Source: Meconema thalassinum
Taxonomy: Eukaryota; Arthropoda; Insecta; Orthoptera; Tettigoniidae
Length of the DNA stretch: 64,000 nt
Assembly: GCA_946902985.2 (NCBI GenBank)
Contig: OX336397.1
Span: 152,761,890-152,825,889, forward strand
Reading direction: 5' to 3'
Positions 61,248 through 64,000 of this stretch are shown here, in pieces. Position 1 is the first letter of the stretch; every line of letters starts with the position of its first letter. Below the pieces are notes generated by a model, which was not told where the DNA came from, did not search any database, and was given only the letters and a program-made list of their open reading frames with translations. Position numbers and translations under genes: made by a program.

Positions 61248-64000
61248 ACATTATGGTGTTTGAAGCTATTTTCTGCGCTCCCTATATGACAGCCCCAGGG
61301 CCACCCCTGGGTAACGGGGTTAATAAGGGGTGGACATACATTATGGTGTTTGAAGCTATTTTCTGCGCCCCCTATATGACAGCCCTAGGGCCACCCCTGG
61401 GTAACGGGGTTAATAAGGGGTGGACATACATTATATTGTTTGAAGCTATTTTCTGCATCCCTATATGACAGCCCTAGGGCCACCCCTGGGTAACGGGGTT
61501 AATAAGGGGTGGACATACATTATGGTGTTTGAAGCTATTTTCTGCGCTCCCTATATGACAGCCCTAGGACCACCCCTGGGTTACGGGGTTAATAAGGGGT
61601 GGACATACATTATATTGTTTGAAGCTATTTTCTGCGCTCCCTATATGACAGCCCTAGGGCCACCCCTGGGTAACGGGGTTAATAAGGGGTGGACATACAT
61701 TATGGTGTTTGAAGCTATTTTCTGCGCTCCCTATATGACAGCCCCAGGGCCACCCCTGGGTAACGGGGTTAATAAGGGGTGGACATACATTATGGTGTTT
61801 GAAGCTATTTTCTGCGCCCCCTATATGACAGCTCTAGGGCCACCCCTGGGTAACGGGGTTAATAAGGGGTGGACATACATTACTGTGTTTGAAGCTATTT
61901 CTGCGCTCCCTATATGACAGCCCCAGGGCCACCCCTGGGTAATTGGGTTAATAAGGGGTGGACATACATTATGGTGTTTGAAGCTATTTTCTGCGCACCC
62001 TATATGACAGCCCTAGGGCCACCCCTGGGTAACGGGGTTAATAAGGGGTGGACATACATTATAGTGTTTGAAGCTATTTTCTGCGCTTCCTATATGACAG
62101 CCCTAGGGCCACCTCAGGGTAACGGGGTTAATAAGGGGTGGACATACATTATGGTGTTTGAAGCTATTTTCTGCGCTCCCTATATGACAGCCCTAGGGCC
62201 ACCCCTGGGTAACGGGGTTAATAAGGGGAGGACATATATTATGGTGTTTGAAGCTATTTTCTGCGCTCTCTATATGACAGCCCTAGGGCCACCCCTGGGT
62301 AACGGGGTTAATAAGGGGAGGACATACATTATGGTGTTTGAAGCTATTTTCTGCGCTCTCTATATGACAGTCCTAGGGCCACCCCTGGGTAACGGGGTTA
62401 ATAAGGGGTGGACACACATTATGGTGTTTGAAGCTATTTTCTGCGCTCTCTATATGGCAGCCCTAGGGCCACCCCTGTGTAACGGGGTTAATAAGGGTTG
62501 GACATACATTATAGTGTTAGAAGCTATTTTCTGCGCTCCCTATATGACAGCCCTAGGGCCGCCCCTGGGTAACGGGGTTAATAAGGGGAGGACATACATT
62601 ATAGTGTTTGAAGCTATTTTCTGCGCTCCCTATATGACAGCCCTAGGGCCACCCCTGGGTAACGGGGTTAATAAGGGGTGGACATACATTATGGTGTTTG
62701 AAGCTATTTTCTGCGCTCCCTATATGACAGCCCCAGGGCCACCCCTGGGTAACGGGGTTAATAAGGGTTGGACATACATTATGGTGTTGAAGCTATTTTC
62801 TGCGCCCCTGTATGACAGCCCTAGGGCCACCCCTGGGTAACGGGGTTAATAAGGGGTGGACATACATTATGGTGTTTGAAGCTATTTTCTGCGCTCCCTA
62901 TATGACAGCCCCAGGGCCACCCCTGGGTAACGGGGTTAATAAGGGTTGGACATACATTATGGTGTTGAAGCTATTTTCTGCGCCCCTGTATGACAGCCCT
63001 AGGGCCACCCCTGGGTAACGGGGTTAATAAGGGGTGGACATACATTATGGTGTTTGAAGCTATTTTCTGCGCTCCCTATATGACAGCCCCAGGGCCACCC
63101 CTGGGTAACGGGGTTAATAAGGGGTGGACATACATTATGGTGTTTGAAGCTATTTTCTGCGCTCCCTATATGACAGCCCCAGGGCCACCCCAGGGTAACG
63201 GGGTTAATAAGGGGTGGACATACATTATGGTGTTTGAAGCTATTTTCTGCGCTCCCTATATGACAGCCCTAGGACCACCCCTGGGTGACGGGGTTAATAA
63301 GGGGAGGACATACATTATGGTGTTTGAGCTATTTTCTGCGCTCCCTATATGACAGCCCCAGGGCCACCCCTGGGTAACGGGGTTAATAAGGGGTGGACAT
63401 ACATTATGGTGTTTGAAGCTATTTTCTGCGCTCCCTATATGACAGCCCTAGGGCCACCCCTGGGTAACGGGGTTAATAAGGGGTGGACATACATTATGGT
63501 GTTTGAAGCTATTTTCTGCGCTCCCTATATGACAGCCCCAGGGCCACCCCTGGGTAACGGGGTTAATAAGGGTTGGACATACATTATGGTGTTGAAGCTA
63601 TTTTCTGCGCCCCTGTATGACAGCCCTAGGGCCACCCCTGGGTAACGGGGTTAATAACGGGTGGACATACATTATGGTGTTTGAAGCTATTTTCTGCGCT
63701 CCCTATATGACAGCCCCAGGGCCACCCCTGGGTAATTGGGTTAATAAGGGGTGGACATACATTATGGTGTTTGAAGCTATTTTCTGCGCACCCTATATGA
63801 CAGCCCTAGGGCCACCCCTGGGTAATTGGGTTAATAAGGGGTGGACATACATTATGGTGTTTGAAGCTATTTTCTGCGCACCCTATATGACAGCCCTAGG
63901 GCCACCCCTGGGTAACGGGGTTAATAAGGGGTGGACATACATTATAGTGTTTGAAGCTATTTTCTGCGCTTCCTATATGACAGCCCTAGGGCCACCCCAG
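61248..64000 (+). repeat. HOR-D, copy 2, cut by the window end
   Basis: This keeps the 8,807-bp offset to the last base: the final 40 bases (CGCTTCC and CCACCCCAG) match 55,154-55,193. It holds the same deletion series (about 61,458, 61,900, 62,788, 62,805, 62,967, 62,985, 63,328, 63,595 and 63,611) and the same two neighbouring AATTGG monomers (about 63,735 and 63,825, against 54,928 and 55,018). I noticed no difference in the lines compared, so this is probably one of the youngest duplications here. Confidence 0.8.

Larger units (their letters stand above)
1..64000 (+). repeat. 90-bp satellite DNA array, about 711 monomers, fills the window
   Basis: The sequence repeats every 90 bases from the first base to the last, always in the same orientation. 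With monomer position 1 set at base 1 (TATTTTCTGC...), the array runs to position 43 of a partial last monomer. Common variant positions include 22 (T or C), 29 (T or C), 39 (A or G), 42 (T or A), 44 (G, A or T), 47 (A or G), 65 (T or A) and 78-80 (TGG, TAG or CTG at the ATGG). All length changes I found are single bases or whole monomers. I see no interrupting mobile element, unique spacer or inverted block. The monomer matches no satellite family I can name. Large uniform arrays of this kind are typical of eukaryotic heterochromatin, but centromere function cannot be read from the sequence. Confidence 0.99.

Noticed and set aside
20..63645. Dozens of long + strand open frames encoding a 30-residue repeat protein
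   Set aside because: They follow from a 90-bp monomer with one stop-free frame. Variants are mostly nonsynonymous, indels and stops break the frame, and no gene signals are present.
1..64000. CRISPR array
   Set aside because: Units are contiguous 90-bp monomers with no short conserved repeat alternating with unique spacers, and no cas genes are present.
1..64000. CENP-B box
   Set aside because: AACGGG resembles the end of the box, but the required TTCG and the correctly spaced A are missing, and the reverse strand has no match.
1..64000. Transposon or retroelement insertion inside the array
   Set aside because: Monomer phase is continuous from base 1 to 64,000, with only one-base shifts, so there is no room for an inserted element.
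48961..64000. One-base deletions as random sequencing errors
   Set aside because: The same few deletions recur in the same neighbourhoods and fit the HOR periods exactly. A systematic homopolymer error cannot be fully excluded without reads.
1..64000. Bacterial or phage origin, or a defence system
   Set aside because: There are no genes, operons or ribosome-binding sites with credible frames. A 64-kb pure satellite with nested HORs fits eukaryotic heterochromatin.

Overview
The whole 64,000-base window is one uninterrupted satellite DNA array. Its unit is a 90-bp monomer repeated head to tail about 711 times, always in the same orientation. I see no unique sequence, transposon, RNA gene, CRISPR array or credible protein-coding gene on either strand. 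The first and last bases lie inside monomers, so the array continues beyond both ends. The monomer is about 50% G+C. A homogeneous array of this size with nested higher-order structure suggests eukaryotic heterochromatin (centromeric, pericentromeric or another satellite block). Nothing in the sequence identifies the species, and I do not recognise the monomer.

Layout. (A) 1-14,960: a higher-order repeat (HOR) with a period of 7,919 bp (88 monomers minus one base), itself built from related 23- and 27-monomer blocks. (B) 14,040-22,680: a tandem pair with a 4,411-bp period. (C) 20,900-37,230: a tandem pair of about 7.9 and 8.4 kb; the right-hand parts are offset by exactly 8,369 bp. (D) 37,231-43,560: less ordered, with short runs of like monomers. 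(E) 43,560-48,960: a patchwork of A-like and B-like modules plus a 9-monomer local repeat. (F) 48,961-64,000: an indel-rich zone with an 8,807-bp HOR, whose second copy is cut by the window end.

The monomer is 30 codons long and one + strand frame has no stop, so very long apparent open frames run through the array (the longest is 2,651 codons, 2,866-10,821). I treat these as by-products of the repeat: most common monomer variants change the amino acid, there are eight in-frame stops, and 39 one-base indels shift the frame.

The interest lies in how the array evolves. A few diagnostic mutations (eight classes of one-base deletion, a stop-creating change, a CG-to-TT change) can be followed through successive segmental duplications, which gives a relative history. 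Period lengths agree with the indel counts to the base. Monomer phase across the window is explained by 36 one-base deletions and three one-base insertions (64,033 = 711 x 90 + 43, and the last base sits at monomer position 43).
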